DNA of 64,000 nt from Parapristionchus giblindavisi (GCA_943737045.1 CALSFV010000079.1:124001-188000); one strand, 5' to 3'; positions 46,086 to 58,443 are shown, counted from the first letter of the stretch. Translations and numbers: made by a program. Notes: generated from the sequence alone by a model not told the origin.

Positions 46086-47769
46086 CCATATCATGTCACT
46101 ATCCGGTGACCCACCGCTTAGTTGATCTCGATAAAGTGTTTAAATGTTTAAAAAAAAAGTTAACACTAAGATTGCGCCACTCAGTATGGGTGCAATATGG
46201 GTGTATGTGTTCGATACATAAAGATAAAAATACGTTGGACGTTACACCATCTCACAATTATTTGCGGACATAGCGAAATAGTGAACCGTGATGAATGATG
46301 AAGACGATTTCTTCCTTTTTTCCAGCTAGATAACTTGTAGTGATACTAGTCATATAGGAGAAGAGATAATCATAAACTTTTTAATCTGTTGACTACATCA
46401 ATGATATATAATATTATAGAAATGTAATATGGATATAACAGGATAATATTTTGTCTGCGTTAATAGCGCTAACTAAAAAGGTTTCTGATTACTAATAAGA
46501 TTATGTTTACACAAAATATGATCTATATTTTAATAAGATATTCGATGAACAGTTAAAGTACGTGCGCATTAGCCCTTTCAAAATGACCACAATGCATTTC
46601 ACGAGCGTTTCTCTCATTCTATAAAGTGTTACAAATTATATTCGCAGTAGCTATCGCTTGGGAGGCTTGATTGAGTCTACAGTCAGTTTTTATCAAAAAT
46701 TTTTAAAAAATAATAAAATAAATTACCAGGCAATTTGGTTTTTCCGCGCGTTTCTATGGTGCGGGAATATTTAAATTTTAAACATTTTCAGACTGAACCA
46801 AAAATGTTGGCAACCATGTATTGGAGCCTCCTAAACAGCTAAGCGATCGGTAATACATAATTTTCAGCACTTCAATGATTGGGAAAACGCCTCGCGTTAT
46901 GAGGCATTATACCGCGAGATGCATTTTGAAAAGGCTAGCGTGCACCACTGTATAATGGCACCACTCTATAATTTATTGAGATTAATCACACAATTCATTA
47001 CTGGAAATAACATATTAGAAGTTCAGTGGGTACCGATAAACTCATCTTGCAAATTGGTACTGTTGATTTCTCAGTTAGGTTATTTGAAATTATTGAACTC
47101 GCAAATTTTTTTCGTTTTTTACTCATAAAATAATTGAGTAATTCTATAAGGACCCAATGCACATTTAAAATGTTATGTACAATAATGAATAATATTGATC
47201 TTAATATGTTTGTTATACTTTATTTGTCCATCATGAATCTTATTGAAAAATAGATCACCTGATAATTTGATTATCTGATTATTAAACATGATCTTATTAG
47301 TAATCAGAATTCTTTTTAAGCACTATTTTTAACGTCGACAAAATAAATTATTTCCATATTATATTTCTATAATATACAATTGATGTAGCAAAAAGATTAA
47401 AAAGATTATGTTAATCTATTGGTCCACTATGACTATCTATTATCACTACAAGTCATCAATGATCTAGCTGAAAGATCTTAGTAAGTTGCATTTGAAACCA
47501 CAAATTTACAGGGATCTTGATGTCCTCCATTCTCACTCCCTTTATATTTTGTCGAATGTGTGAAGAATGTTATTGGAAGATAAGTTTAAACTATTTAGTC
47601 ATAATAATAGAGAAAATCACAACTCATACATATAAATAGCGAATCAATAAGAAAAATTACAAAGGTTGGTGTGAAAACGTGTGATATGAAAAGATTGTGG
47701 TGACGGTAGAAATGGGATATAAAAGATGATATAAGAGAGAGATATGGTAGATTGTGTCATGTTTATTTA
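46086..47769. other. Intergenic, nothing recognised
   Basis: AT-rich. No domain-bearing frame, MITE terminus or LINE motif is seen. Confidence 0.5.
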
Positions 47770-48960
47770 ATTATTTTTAGATACACCTCTGATGGGTGCG
47801 ACAGCAATACAGAAGTAATATATTTTGTGAAGGCTGGACATGGGGAAGGGGACTGGGGTTATTGATTGATAACTATCAGATGGCCAGTACTCCAGTAGTA
47901 GTGTGCCGGTTGGGGACTCCCTCAGAACGTGAAGGGGACCGTTCAAAATGTAAAGGAAATGGATCATAGTGCAAACACCGGGATTGATAGCTAAAGATTG
48001 TGTACTTCGACTTGTAGGTCGTGGGGAGTTGGGAATGGCGAAATAGGTGAAATTTGAATGACTGAATCAACAAAAGTGGATTACAATTTCGATATATATT
48101 ACACAGAATACGAGTGGTACGATGACCAAATGAACTTCTCTCTTCTATCTATAGGAATGCGACTGGAGAAAGCCGTGTGACGAGCATTGTAATTGCGTAA
48201 ATAATAGTTATCTGACATAGGTACATCGACAAGTGAGCGAACTGCATATCTTCACAGCAAAAACAATGTCAGCAACTAAACGTCTTACATGTAGTGAGTG
48301 TAAATGACAAGTAGCAAGTATAATTTCGGAGGTGAGCGGCAAGTACGTGAAAAGGCAAGTACGGTGATGTTATGGTCTACTGAAAAGATGCTGGGGCTTC
48401 TCTAATTCTCTAATTACCTTTCGCAGAAGGAGACCATACAGGTGAAGCATGCACAAGTACAGATAAAAAATGAACGGAAATCTCTAATATAATTATCAAC
48501 AGATGTACAGGAAACTGGGAAAAAACAGAGCAACATGTGCAAGATTATTAGCTTTCAGACGTGTAATGTGTATATGCGAACGAAGAGGTGATGATGAATC
48601 TATGAAGGCATCAAGATCACTATTTGGTTCTGGAGAATTGGGATTAGATTCGGGAATAGGAAGAAGGATTGAGTTGAGATTGGGTTGGATTTGCCAAGAA
48701 AACGTCAAGAACTTTGCATTTGTTTTTTTGCAACCGACAACTGCCTTTTTTTACAGTATACCCTGTAATTCAAGTTGAGAAGTGAGTGGAGTATTGAGCT
48801 GAATTATGAACGATGAAGAGTTCGATTTCATGAACATGCTGACAATGATCTGCATGATGAGGGAGATTAGATCAAAAAGAGGAGAGGACCCAGTACAGTA
48901 TCCTGAGGTAGTCCGCTCAGAACCAGAATACATAAAGTACATTCGGAACACGCAAATAAC
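47770..48960 (-). pseudogene. Old LINE reverse transcriptase relic
   Basis: At 48930-48850 the minus strand reads LSGLPQDTVLGPLLFDLI, a decayed RT motif B. Farther on come WQIQPNLNSILLPIP and DLDAFIDSSSPLRSHIH, equivalent to the thumb. Stops and shifts interrupt it. It belongs to another LINE subfamily than copies A-D. Confidence 0.6.
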
Positions 48961-49242
48961 AGTAATACAAAATTAATCAATAATAAAAAGTATTCAGAGA
49001 AAAGGAAAATTAATAGATTGTTCATGCTTTATAAATAGATTGTATCATAAAAAATACAACTGCGGCGATCCACATAAATTGATGTCATATACACTACTAT
49101 TGCTGATTCATGATTATACCGATCAATAAGATTAAATAAATGGTATACGGTATGTAGAATTACGTTTGCCATTGGACCTGTTTTGTGTTCTGCACTGACT
49201 CTTAATCCTATGATCTTTTAATAGATAGAAGATACGTGATCC

Positions 49243-49322
<80 letters not shown>

Positions 49323-50042
49323 TAATAATAGTAATAATAATAATAATAATAATAATTCTCACGGTACATAATAGATATAAAAATTTAATGGGTTGATGAT
49401 GCATACATGACAACATTACAAAGAACGTGAATATTGAATAATGAGTAAGGGGCTATCGGGATATTTCAAATTTCTTGTCAATTTGAGGGAAAACTGAAAG
49501 TATTTCGTTTTTTTTTCGGATACACGAGGAGCCTTGCCGCTCTATGAAAGAAGCGTGTATGCCTGTAGTGAAATCGTGAGCCTGGGTTATTGAAATTGAG
49601 ACAATTGTGAGTGATATATGGGCGAAAGTAGTGAAGTTCTGAGATTCTATATTTCCATCTGATGAATTTCATGGTGGCTTTTATATCTATTTCTTATCTA
49701 CGCTTTTCAACAGTATCTATAATCCTGCTCTATCTAAAAAGTACGCAAGCTATGTAGACGAATTTGATGCCTCACCCTCATGCCACACATTATATTGTCA
49801 CCTCTCGCTTTCTTTGTTAACGAGAGAGTCTTATCAGAAAAAAATTAGCTCGGAGTTAAATTTAGAAATTGTATCTTCCATCTTCCTGCTAGCCTCTCGA
49901 ATTGCAACTTGACTGGATCATTCCCACATTATTAATATCTCTACTCTCTAGTCCCTCTTCATTTACAGTAGTCTCTCGCCCATGACGATCATGAAAATCT
50001 GAATAAAAGGGAAAGGAATCCGATTAGAATGCATACTTCGAA
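48961..50042. other. Intergenic with (TAA)n and a MITE Z remnant
   Basis: 49243-49358 is a long (TAA)n tract with two interruptions. 49790-49860 holds a MITE family Z core (CTCTCGCTTTCTTTGTTAACG). The rest to 50042 is the probable promoter side of the secreted mini-exon gene; no TATA or other motif can be singled out. Confidence 0.6.
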
Positions 50043-51147
50043 ATGAAATTCATTATTGTACTCTCCTTTATCACTGTTCTGGCCCTCTCAGCTCCTAATA
50101 AGCTCGACGATGTCCAAATAAAATCTGAAGGTTGGGATCTATTTTTATTTAAACAATTAAGGATATATATATTTTGCTAGGTAGTGATGATCAATTTCTT
50201 GAGAAATTACTCGGAAAAAACTATGGAGGTAGGTTGTAATTAATGTTAATTTAATTAGCTGAAAAGAAGTATTTATTTTAGGTAATAATGATAAAGTTAT
50301 TGTGTTGACAATAAAGACAAAAGGTAGGGTGGTATTGTTTTTTTTAAAATTATTTAATTGATTGAAAATAAATATTTTGCTAGATGATAATGGTTATGAG
50401 CATTCTCTGACAATAACAACTAGAGGTATTTGTTATCTATTTTTATTTAATTAACTGAAATATGTAAATATTTTGCTAGGAAATAATGATCAACTTCTTG
50501 AGAAATTACTCGAAAACAACACTTTAGGTGAGTTGTTATTTATTTTAATACAAATAGTTAACTGAAAAAAAAGTATTTATTTTGCTAGGTAGTAATGATC
50601 AAGTTATTGAGAAAGTCTTGACAATAAAGTCAAAAGGTGGGGTGTTATTTTTTTTAAAAAATATTTAATTGAAAATAAATATTTTTCTAGTTAATGGTTA
50701 TGACCATTCTCTGACAATAAAAACTGAAGGTATGTGTTATCTATTTCTCTTTAATTAACTGAAATATATAAATATTTTGCTAGGAAATAGTCAAATTATT
50801 GACAAAATCCTGGGAATTAAGGTTGGAGGTGGGTGTTATTTTTATTTTATTTATTAACTAAAAATATATATTTATTTTTCTAGGTAAAAATGATCAAGTT
50901 AGTAAGGACTCGTCGAATTTGAATGAGAAGGTAGGTCAACAAAAAAAAACTTTAAGCTTATTCATTCTTTTATCGCTAATGTGCGCAAGATATATTGTTT
51001 TATTTTTATTGATTTTAAGAATTTATCGATTGATTTCAGATGAATTCAACTCTTGATGGTATCGAATTCACCGAAAAGAAACCACAACGGAAAGAAGAAA
51101 AAGAACTAATATTTTTCCCAGCCTGTTTGTTTGATGGTAGATGTTGA
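50043..51147 (+). CDS. Secreted protein made of tandem mini-exons (10 exons, 184 aa)
   Basis: Exons 50043-50130, 50181-50228, 50282-50323, 50384-50425, 50480-50527, 50589-50636, 50691-50729, 50784-50828, 50884-50930 and 51040-51147 (TGA) join in one frame. Exon 1 gives a signal peptide, MKFIIVLSFITVLALSAPNK. Exons 2-8 are 39-48 bases, all phase 1 at both ends; exon 9 enters in phase 1. Each encodes 13-16 residues starting near a Gly: type 1 GNNDQLLEKLLENN, type 2 SNDQVIEKVLTIKS, type 3 NGYEHSLTITTR. They repeat 1-2-3, 1-2-3, 1-2. Introns are about 50-60 bases and alike (ATTTTGCTAG ends). The last exon is charged, then PACLFDGRC. The product is probably exported; Asn/Asp/Lys/Leu-rich, two Cys. 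I know no family with this plan. AATAAA lies near 51219. Confidence 0.8.
50181..50930 (+). repeat. About 100-bp exon-plus-intron tandem repeat, 8 units
   Basis: Exon starts are spaced 101, 102, 96, 109, 102, 93 and 100 bases, with a stronger three-unit period of 295-307 bases. Both exon and intron sequence repeat, so the gene grew by tandem DNA duplication. Confidence 0.8.
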
Positions 51148-51554
51148 TTAGCTATACAGAATGATACTGTTATTGATATGTCCCTCGACCCTTCCATCCG
51201 ATATCGCTCTGTTTTGTAATAAATAAATAAATATCTATATAACAATTGATGATAGAATGCAATCCATATACAAAGAGCAAAGCTTTTTGTGAACAACGCT
51301 AAAAAGATATGAGGCCGTGTGCTCGACAATCGAGATTAGCCGGTGGGCGTCTGGGACAGAAAGAATTAATATTTTTTGGTGAACTGAGGTCGAGGTGAAC
51401 TGGCGGAGGACCGACGAGAGTAGTTCTAGATCCATCGTGATTATATTGTAATATAGACCCTTACGTTATATCATTGGAAGAAAAAAGAAAGTTTGGCCAG
51501 ATGCATGTATAAATAACTGATTTTACAAAATTACATGTTGCAATTTTTTTATCC
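51148..51554. other. 3' flank of the secreted gene
   Basis: A polyadenylation-like AATAAATAAATAAATA lies at about 51218-51233. Beyond it no gene is seen. Confidence 0.5.
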
Positions 51555-51862
51555 TCTAATGTATTAGAGTGTGTCATAAGTTTGCAAAGTTTCCCAGAAA
51601 ACAATAAAATATAAATATTTCAATCTATTTCAATCTCCTCAATCTATGGTGGATGCCAATAAACTCCCCGTCGGCATCCACCACCTCTTGCCATCGCTCA
51701 GCCAACTTGAGGATGCCATTCGGCCGCGAATCAATCCATTAGCTGATCTGGCACTCGAGGTCGGCCTTCTGATCGATCTTCTTCCCGGTGAGGAAGGACT
51801 GCAGGCTGCTGCGGAAGGCATGGCAGTCTACAAACCGGAACGCTTGGTAGACTCTTCTATTG
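51555..51862 (-). mobile_element. mariner transposase C-terminus relic
   Basis: Minus strand from 51840: FRSSLQSFLTGKKIDQKADL, a stop, then NGILKLAERWQEVVDADGEF, the typical end of a mariner transposase. GTGTGTCATAAGTTTGCAAA at about 51569 resembles a mariner terminus. Higher GC than its surroundings; the other end is cut by MITE X sequence at about 51859. Confidence 0.65.
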
Positions 51863-52170
51863 TTCGTATAAAATGTAAGGATGTAAAAATCGTGCTACTA
51901 CGTGCTAAGCACAGAAGAGCTATGTATCTGCTAAAAACAGAAATATTCGATGCTTGATCACAATCCCCGCCTCTTTCCCTCCCTTCCTTCCTTGCGCTCT
52001 CTCTCTAACAATTGACATTATCCTTAGAAATGACACAGCAAATAGAACATGAGTGACACGCTAACACATTTGTTAACAAAGCATTGCAATTTACGTAAAA
52101 CAAAAAATGTATTCATCAGGGCTCCTTCTGTATGACAGAAACAATGAAACTATACAAAAGTGAAGGATAA

Positions 52171-54613
52171 TCATTGCGATTGCGTTCGCGATGCAATAGT
52201 TCTCAAACTCATTCCGATGGTTGAGAGCTTTGATCGACTCCTTTTCCGCAAGCAGATAATTCCTACCAATTCTGCCCTAATCGAAGGAATGAATATCATC
52301 GACGCTGCCATGTTCACTCCACACGTGAGAAATCCGACTGATTCGAGTATCGGCTCGAACCACGCTGGCGCTTTGAATCCTTCAAATAGATCTAAAATCG
52401 CAATGATTTCTGGAAAACGCTCAACTCTCCGCTTTTGCCAATTTTTAATGAGAACAACGACAGCGTGAGAGTGGTAAGAGCAGAGATCCTCGACAATACT
52501 TCGATTAGAAGTTGAGATGAAGGAGATGTCGAAAGGCATTTTATAGGGTGTTTTAGTTGTAGAAAGGGTAAGGAATACCATAAATTCTCGTGATTGTCTT
52601 GAATCCTTTACTAGTCATGATCACGGCTGGAATGATACTCTGTACCAGCAATCCGAAGGCTACAGTTATTTCGTCAACCGAACGGCCAACGGATTTTTGA
52701 TGAGCTGCTGGAACAGATTTTTAGTGTACGATATATGTCCATTTTGCAATATTATTAGAAAGGCAAAGGTGAAATTTTTAAAAATAAAATAATTTTTTAA
52801 AAATAAGAACTAACCCTTTCGTTTCTTCTGTGCTATCAGGTAACACGAGCTAATGGTGTTCATCACCACCGCGCACACAGGCACAATAAATTGGTAGGCA
52901 GTGAAGAACTGAAAATTTAAGCATACTATCACTATTTTCAACAATAAGTTGTCCTTGTAAGATATAAACTTATTATTATTGTTTTGATTATTTGTGATAC
53001 GCACAAAATTGGCCCATATCTCGCTGGTGAACAATAACGGAGTGCAAATGTTGCTTGTCGCTAGGACACTAGTGAGTAGAATGTATATAACGATGAATAT
53101 CTGAAATAATGTCAATATTGACCGTATAAAATACACTTGTTTATTTGGTACGAGAGTAGCCAACCACTCCCACAAGAGACTTTCTTGTTTTGCATGGTTC
53201 AGAAACTATGCCGATCTCTTTTATATATAATATAGCGCGCGGCGAAGGTCAGCCGGGTTAGAGAGAGGCAGCGGAGAGACAATCGAGAGGCGGGGCGAGA
53301 TGTAGAAGGCTACATCTCGATCGCCTCTCGATTGTGACTTCCGTTCGTTAGCACCATTTGTCATCTTCTTATGCAAGTACATTTTATACGCACAATAACT
53401 CTGGAATTTTCAAACTAGTTGTTTACTTATATTTCCAACTATTCGTAGACTTGCAAGTCTACGGCTAGTTAAACGTAAGTTTACTAGAATTGATGTATAA
53501 TACGGTAATGTATTTCGTTAAATGTTCTTTCACTTGTAGTAAACTAACAGTAAACTGTTAGTCTGTGACGTAAAGTAAGTAAACTACTACTAGTTTGGAA
53601 ATACCAGAGAAGGACTTCGAGGTCACAGTCATGTGTTATCTCAATATCAATGGACTTGTCCAAAATGTGGCTTACCCCTGGGCCGCAGCCTATTGCAAAG
53701 AAGAACAGTAATGAGAGTAATCCTCCGCTTCTTTGAAATAGTATCGTGACTAGACGAGTAGCGCTGACTGCCTGTATATGTCAGAAATATGAAATATTTA
53801 CAGGTACACCACCGAAACGTTCCGCTCTGACCACGCTTTCTCGTCGATAAAGAAAGCGAGAGAGTGTGGCCAGAGAGGAGAGATTTCAATTAGTTTGGGG
53901 TGTACCTTTAAGGAATGATTTTAAGCGTCTATTTTAGAAATAATCTCTCGCTTTATTTATGAAACGGAGGAAAAAGTCAGAGCGTCTAGGAAGAAAAGCA
54001 AACCATTAATGAATTGAAAGCTATAAAGTTCATCAATGAAAGTCCGATTCGCATTAGGTAACACCAAAGCACAGTTGATTCAACATCCTGAATGACGCTA
54101 TTGATTTTGTTGGGACCATTGATTATCCATCGATATTGTACCTCATTTACAAATAACGCGAACCAACTGTAGAACAGTGTATAGGGCAATGAGAATGAGA
54201 ACTGTATTACTGCAGCGAAAACTATTGAATACTGAAACAAATAATTATTGTTAATAGTAACTCAAAAGTTTATTATATGACGTTCCAAGGTAGTTTGGCG
54301 TCAGAAATATAATTAAAGCCACACGGTTCACGCTTCTATTTGGCAACGATCTCAATATATACAATATGTATACAAAGAGCATTGCAAGGGCGAAGAGTTT
54401 CAAATTTGCTCGGGGTATCCCTTTATAGTTAGTGCGCTGTGCATTTTGAAAATAAATACATACCTTATATCTCTGGACAAGTCTTGGTTCTCTTATGAAA
54501 CACGCAACCAACAGGTAGATGGGAATGTAACCAATGTTTAGAAGGCTCGCGGATCTGATTGCCTCTGGCCGAAATGATGCGAGGAACGTCGCTGGCATTC
54601 CATAATCGGGCAT
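52171..54613 (-). CDS. Seven-helix chemoreceptor E (8 exons, 315 aa)
   Basis: Minus-strand exons 54613-54464, 54231-54142, 54087-54004, 53771-53676, 53100-53005, 52908-52815, 52707-52579 and 52379-52171 (TGA) join in one frame. It aligns end to end with receptors A, B and F but lacks the first and last introns: exons 1+2 are fused (MPDYG ... RSASLLNIGYIPIYLLVACF) and exons 9+10 are fused (GVNMAASMIFIPSIRAELVG onward). Other blocks are FSFSLPYTLFYSWFALFVNE, MRIGLSLMNFIAFNSLM, AVSATRLVTILFQRSGG, TSEIW in place of the PMLFYY block, and LLVQSIIPAVIMTSKGF. It is the most diverged family member, with several consensus residues changed, but it has no stop or shift. One intron holds two MITEs. Confidence 0.82.
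53115..53397. repeat. MITE family X, complete, in receptor E intron
   Basis: TATTGACCGTATAAAATACA and GTACATTTTATACGCACAATA are inverted ends; the interior has CAATCGAGAGGCGGGGCGAG and its inverse. Nearly the reverse complement of 7532-7818. Confidence 0.8.
53398..53612. repeat. Palindromic MITE next to MITE X
   Basis: CTCTGGAATTTTCAAACTAG and CTAGTTTGGAAATACCAGAG are inverted arms; the centre has AGACTTGCAAGTCT. Confidence 0.7.
53808..53911. repeat. MITE family Z in receptor E intron
   Basis: CAGGTACACCACCGAAACGT and GTTTGGGGTGTACCTTTAA with the usual core. Confidence 0.7.
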
Positions 54614-55469
54614 TTCTCAAAGTTTGCGATATTTTACGTTACGACGTTAGAAGACGTTGTGGCGGATGTTACGGCGTGCGCACGTTTGAAAATGTAACAC
54701 CGCATGACAAAACGAGGATGTACATGTATACAAATTCTATTAAAGGAAATGGTTGAATGTACGTGAAAATCGGTAAAATATGTGATACAAGTAATGCAAG
54801 TTGTTTACTTAATCCAATTCTCAAAAAGTAATAGATGAGACAAAAATGAATACAGGAGGTAGTCGAATGAAAAGCATGTGATACATGATTTTTTAATCCC
54901 CTTCTGAGCATTAATGTAATGCATGATAAAGCAATTGAATTGAAATTGAAGATGAATGCGAAATGCAAGCAATTTTTCATCGGCAGTTTCATGATCATCG
55001 TATTATGCATTGTATATCATTGTATGAACATCCTGCAAATTCAAAGATATCAGACATCAAGCAACAAGATTTAAAGAGAAAGGGAGGTTTTTCTCTCAAT
55101 GGTCTCTACATTCTGGACACTATTTCCCTGTTCTCTAACAACGAGAGAGCGTTTCGCGTCGAAGAAACTATTGAAAGGCGTTATACTCCCTTCCTAGACA
55201 CGAGAGGAATTCCTATTCTACTCTGGAATTCTCTCTGGATTCTGGAATGAACACCGGTATTCCACTGCAAGGAATTCTTCAACAATCTTTTTTTTCGAAA
55301 ATATAAAAAAAACTGAAAATTCGTCGAAATTCAAATAAAAACGTGACGGTATCTAATGGGATCTATAATAATGGGATCTATAATACTTTGAAATGTATGA
55401 AGCTTCAAACAACGAATTTTTGATGCATGATAATGTTTATTCAAAACATCACAAAGTATCACGAAAATC
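54614..55469. other. Intergenic between receptors F and E
   Basis: 54640-54700 is a fragment of the GTGCGCACGTTT palindrome seen at 27206. 55071-55196 is a degraded MITE family Y. A 113-codon minus frame at 55010-54669 is hydrophobic but matches no receptor exon. Confidence 0.55.
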
Positions 55470-58248
55470 TTATTTTGAATTCTTGTGTCGAGGAGTTAGT
55501 GTATGAATAGACGTGACTGTAGTGAATCTCGTTCTTTCATCTTTAATTTTCATGCATGGCAGGAATATCTGAAAATTGAGCATGGTAGCTATCAATGGTA
55601 GTAAATAAATAATTTATTAGTTATTAAATGATTTAATTATAATATTTATTAACCTGTTTGAACTGTATCTGGAATGTCTTAATGAACATCATCGACGCGG
55701 CCATGTTCAAACCAGTGGTAACGTAGCCAGACGTATCGATTAGCTCTTTGATCCACTGTGCGGCATCAATACCTAATTAGTAGCAAATTGTATTGTAGTA
55801 TTGTTCTATTTGAATTGCTTCAAAGTCCCAAATCGAGCCAATTTTAAACTCTCCACTTTGGAAATGCTCTCTCGTTTTCTTTGTCCGCGAGAGATCGTAG
55901 CGAACATTTCCAAATATACGTCGGTGTCTTGGTTGAATTGCAGGTATATTGTTGGATTCATTTAGTTTCACCAGACTCACCATAAAGTTCGTTCAGCGAT
56001 CGATATCCCTTACTGCTGATAGTAAGAGCTGGGATGATACTTTGGATGAGAAGAACTAGGGCGACTCGAATCTCATCGACTGTGCGCGAGTCACTGTGAA
56101 TTGTCTCTGAATTTAGAAAATAAATTTAATAAATATATAAATAAATATTTTTAGAAATTAGAAAGAACGGATCACAAACTATTTTTATGTCGTCTATGCA
56201 GCAAATATCCAATTGTTATCGAGTTGAGCATTACAGCGACCAGAGGAATTGCGAAGATATAAGCGTTGAAAACCTGATTGTTTAAAATATTAAATCTGTT
56301 CAATTATTTGTTAAAACCGAGTCTGAATATTTCGAAATTGTCTGTAAAAGATAAAAAAACTTACAAAAATTGGTGCTGGTTGGTAGTAAAATAGCATCGG
56401 TGCGCATATTGTATTGGGCCATGGAACGGCCGCTGTCAGCATGTAAACGAGAAGAAAAAACTATAAATAAGTTGAATTAAAGGGAGCATTACCTCACTCA
56501 ATGGACTCTTCAGTGCGCACACTATTTATCTGTTCTCTAACAACGAGTGAGCATTGCGCGTCGAAGAGACCATTGGGTGAGGCTAAGCTCCCTTTAATAA
56601 TTATATTAATATATTCATCATCGATAAACAACGTAAAACGAATAAAAAATTTCATAATATATTTGTTGATTGACATAATAAAGAAGAGATTTACTTCAAA
56701 ATTACTTAATCAGTTTTTAGCATGGCAACAGAATTATGGAACATCGTCCTCCCTGAATGTTTAAAAAAAGATATACTTACAGCAGGAATACTAAAGGTGA
56801 TGAACACTATGGTATTGCAGAAGATTCCACAATGGCATTTGAATATGATTATACTTAATCGTGAGATGCTTATTGCCTGAAGATACAAGGTTTATGAAAA
56901 ATCACATCGATTTGGGCACTCTAAACAGAAATACTAAACAAGTGAAATTCATTGATTTGTGGTTGATATAATGTTTTCACAGAAATGTTTTAGCTGACCG
57001 TCAGTGCATTATATGAAGCAAAGTTGAGAAAAGCAGTGCCCATTCTGCCTAGTGTGCACATGAGTATCGTGGTTTCAATGTCCTGAATATATGTAAATAA
57101 AATAATTTGTATTTATTGTGACTGTGATGGACATTTGCAGATTATTTGTGATAGTTCATTTTCAGCCATTGTATCAAATGTACGATTTCGTGTATCTTTC
57201 TGTGACTTTGCTCGAATTGCGTGGCGCGAAGATTCAAAATACGTTCGCATTAGGTGAATATTAGTGTTGATAGGAGATCAGCAAATATAGTAATTCCGGT
57301 AAGCGCAATTGTTATTACGAAATTCATTCAAGCTAGAAAATTGAATTATGCAGGAGATAGTTTACATGATGTACCATCATTACGACTATCGAAATGAGGG
57401 TATTGTGCGTATAAAATGTACTTGCATAAGAAAATGACAAACGGGCTATAAAGAACGGAAGTCGCTCAAAGGCTAGATCTCGCCCAACTCAATAAGGCTT
57501 CGAATTGTAGCCCACGGCGGTTCAATGAAGAGAAATCCCTACATTTAACTTTGGCTTGAAGGCTCTTGCATTACGAAAAATCGGCAAAGTTGATTTGCAC
57601 TGGGCGGGATTCGAACCTACGAGGTTCGGATAGATACACAAAAGCTCTACCCACTAAGCCATATCGGTATGTCTCGCGAATCGTAAAACTCGATGATAGG
57701 TCTAGTCAGAAGCGAGCGCCCAGATATACCGTAGTCAACTTTCGCGCTGGGAGAACCTAGATGTTTTAGTGCTTATCATCACTCAGTTTGCGATACTTTC
57801 TTTCTCCGGCAAGAGCTTCTTAGTTACTATCATTGAGCCGCCGTGTAGCCCGTACTGTAAATTTACCTCCGTCACAGCGATTGCAAACCACGTATTAAAT
57901 ATAACAAAGGGCAATGAGAAAACGAATTGAACTATTCCGGAGAAGACTATGGTTGGCTGAAAATAAAAATTCCAGAAAATTTTGACAAAATCGAAAGTGC
58001 AAATTTACAATTTTACAAATTTAAAGAGTTCAAGATTACAAAAAAGGTCACCTTATAATTTTTCAATATATGCCTATCCCGGTAAATACACACGGCCAGA
58101 AAATATAGTGGTACATATCCAACTTGTAGGAATATCTGAATGAATTTTGTAATGTTTTCCTTAAAATCCGGTCAGATACCGTATTTCTCACAGATTCTGA
58201 CCGATAAGAAGCGAGAAAATAGGAACGGTTGTTGTAGAATTGAGACAT
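55470..58248 (-). CDS. Seven-helix chemoreceptor F (10 exons, 318 aa)
   Basis: Minus-strand exons 58248-58180, 58135-58052, 57956-57867, 57082-56999, 56876-56781, 56460-56365, 56273-56180, 56106-55981, 55772-55654 and 55568-55470 (TAA) join in one frame; the first nine have exactly the lengths in A and B. Start MSQFYNNRSYFLASYRSES. Blocks: GYVPLYFLAVCIYRDRHILK, FVFSLPFVIFNTWFAIAVTE, CTLGRMGTAFLNFASYNALT, AISISRLSIIIFKCHCGIF, VPWPNTICAPMLFYYQP, LLIQSIIPALTISSKGYRS, TTGLNMAASMMFIKTFQIQF. The tail RFTTVTSIHTLTPR is shared with B, its closest relative here although 28 kb away and on the other strand. Presumed membrane chemoreceptor; ligand unknown. Intron 5 carries MITE Y and intron 3 a tRNA-like relic. 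Confidence 0.87.
56477..56597. repeat. MITE family Y in receptor F intron 5
   Basis: TTAAAGGGAGCATTACCTCA ... GCTAAGCTCCCTTTAA, 121 bp. Confidence 0.8.
57598..57672 (-). repeat. tRNA-derived (SINE-like) relic in receptor F intron 3
   Basis: The minus strand has a consensus polymerase III A box (TGGCTTAGTGGGTAGAGC) and, 36 bases on, a B box (GGTTCGAATCC). The D arm pairs and the T arm partly pairs, but the anticodon and acceptor stems do not, so it is not a functional tRNA gene. Confidence 0.45.
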
Positions 58249-58443
58249 CCGCCTGCAGCAACTGCTACGTGCCTTTGATAATAAATAATATAATGAAAAT
58301 GCGGTTGATAAAGGAAATAAAAGAAAAATAATAAAATATATTTGTTGTGTTGTGTGTGAATTGTAAGCGAAAATGTGGTGAAATGCCTAATAGTTCGTTT
58401 GGGTGATTAAGAGCAAATTTAAATAAGATCCATACAATCATTA

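Noticed and set aside
50043..51147. Neuropeptide precursor reading of the secreted mini-exon gene
   Set aside because: The repeats are not separated by dibasic cleavage sites and lack the Gly-Lys/Arg amidation pattern in a regular register.
51639..51957. Plus- and minus-strand frames near 51.7 kb as a gene
   Set aside because: The minus strand in another frame is a mariner transposase C-terminus with an internal stop.
57598..57672. Functional tRNA gene
   Set aside because: The A and B boxes are good but the anticodon and acceptor stems cannot be formed.
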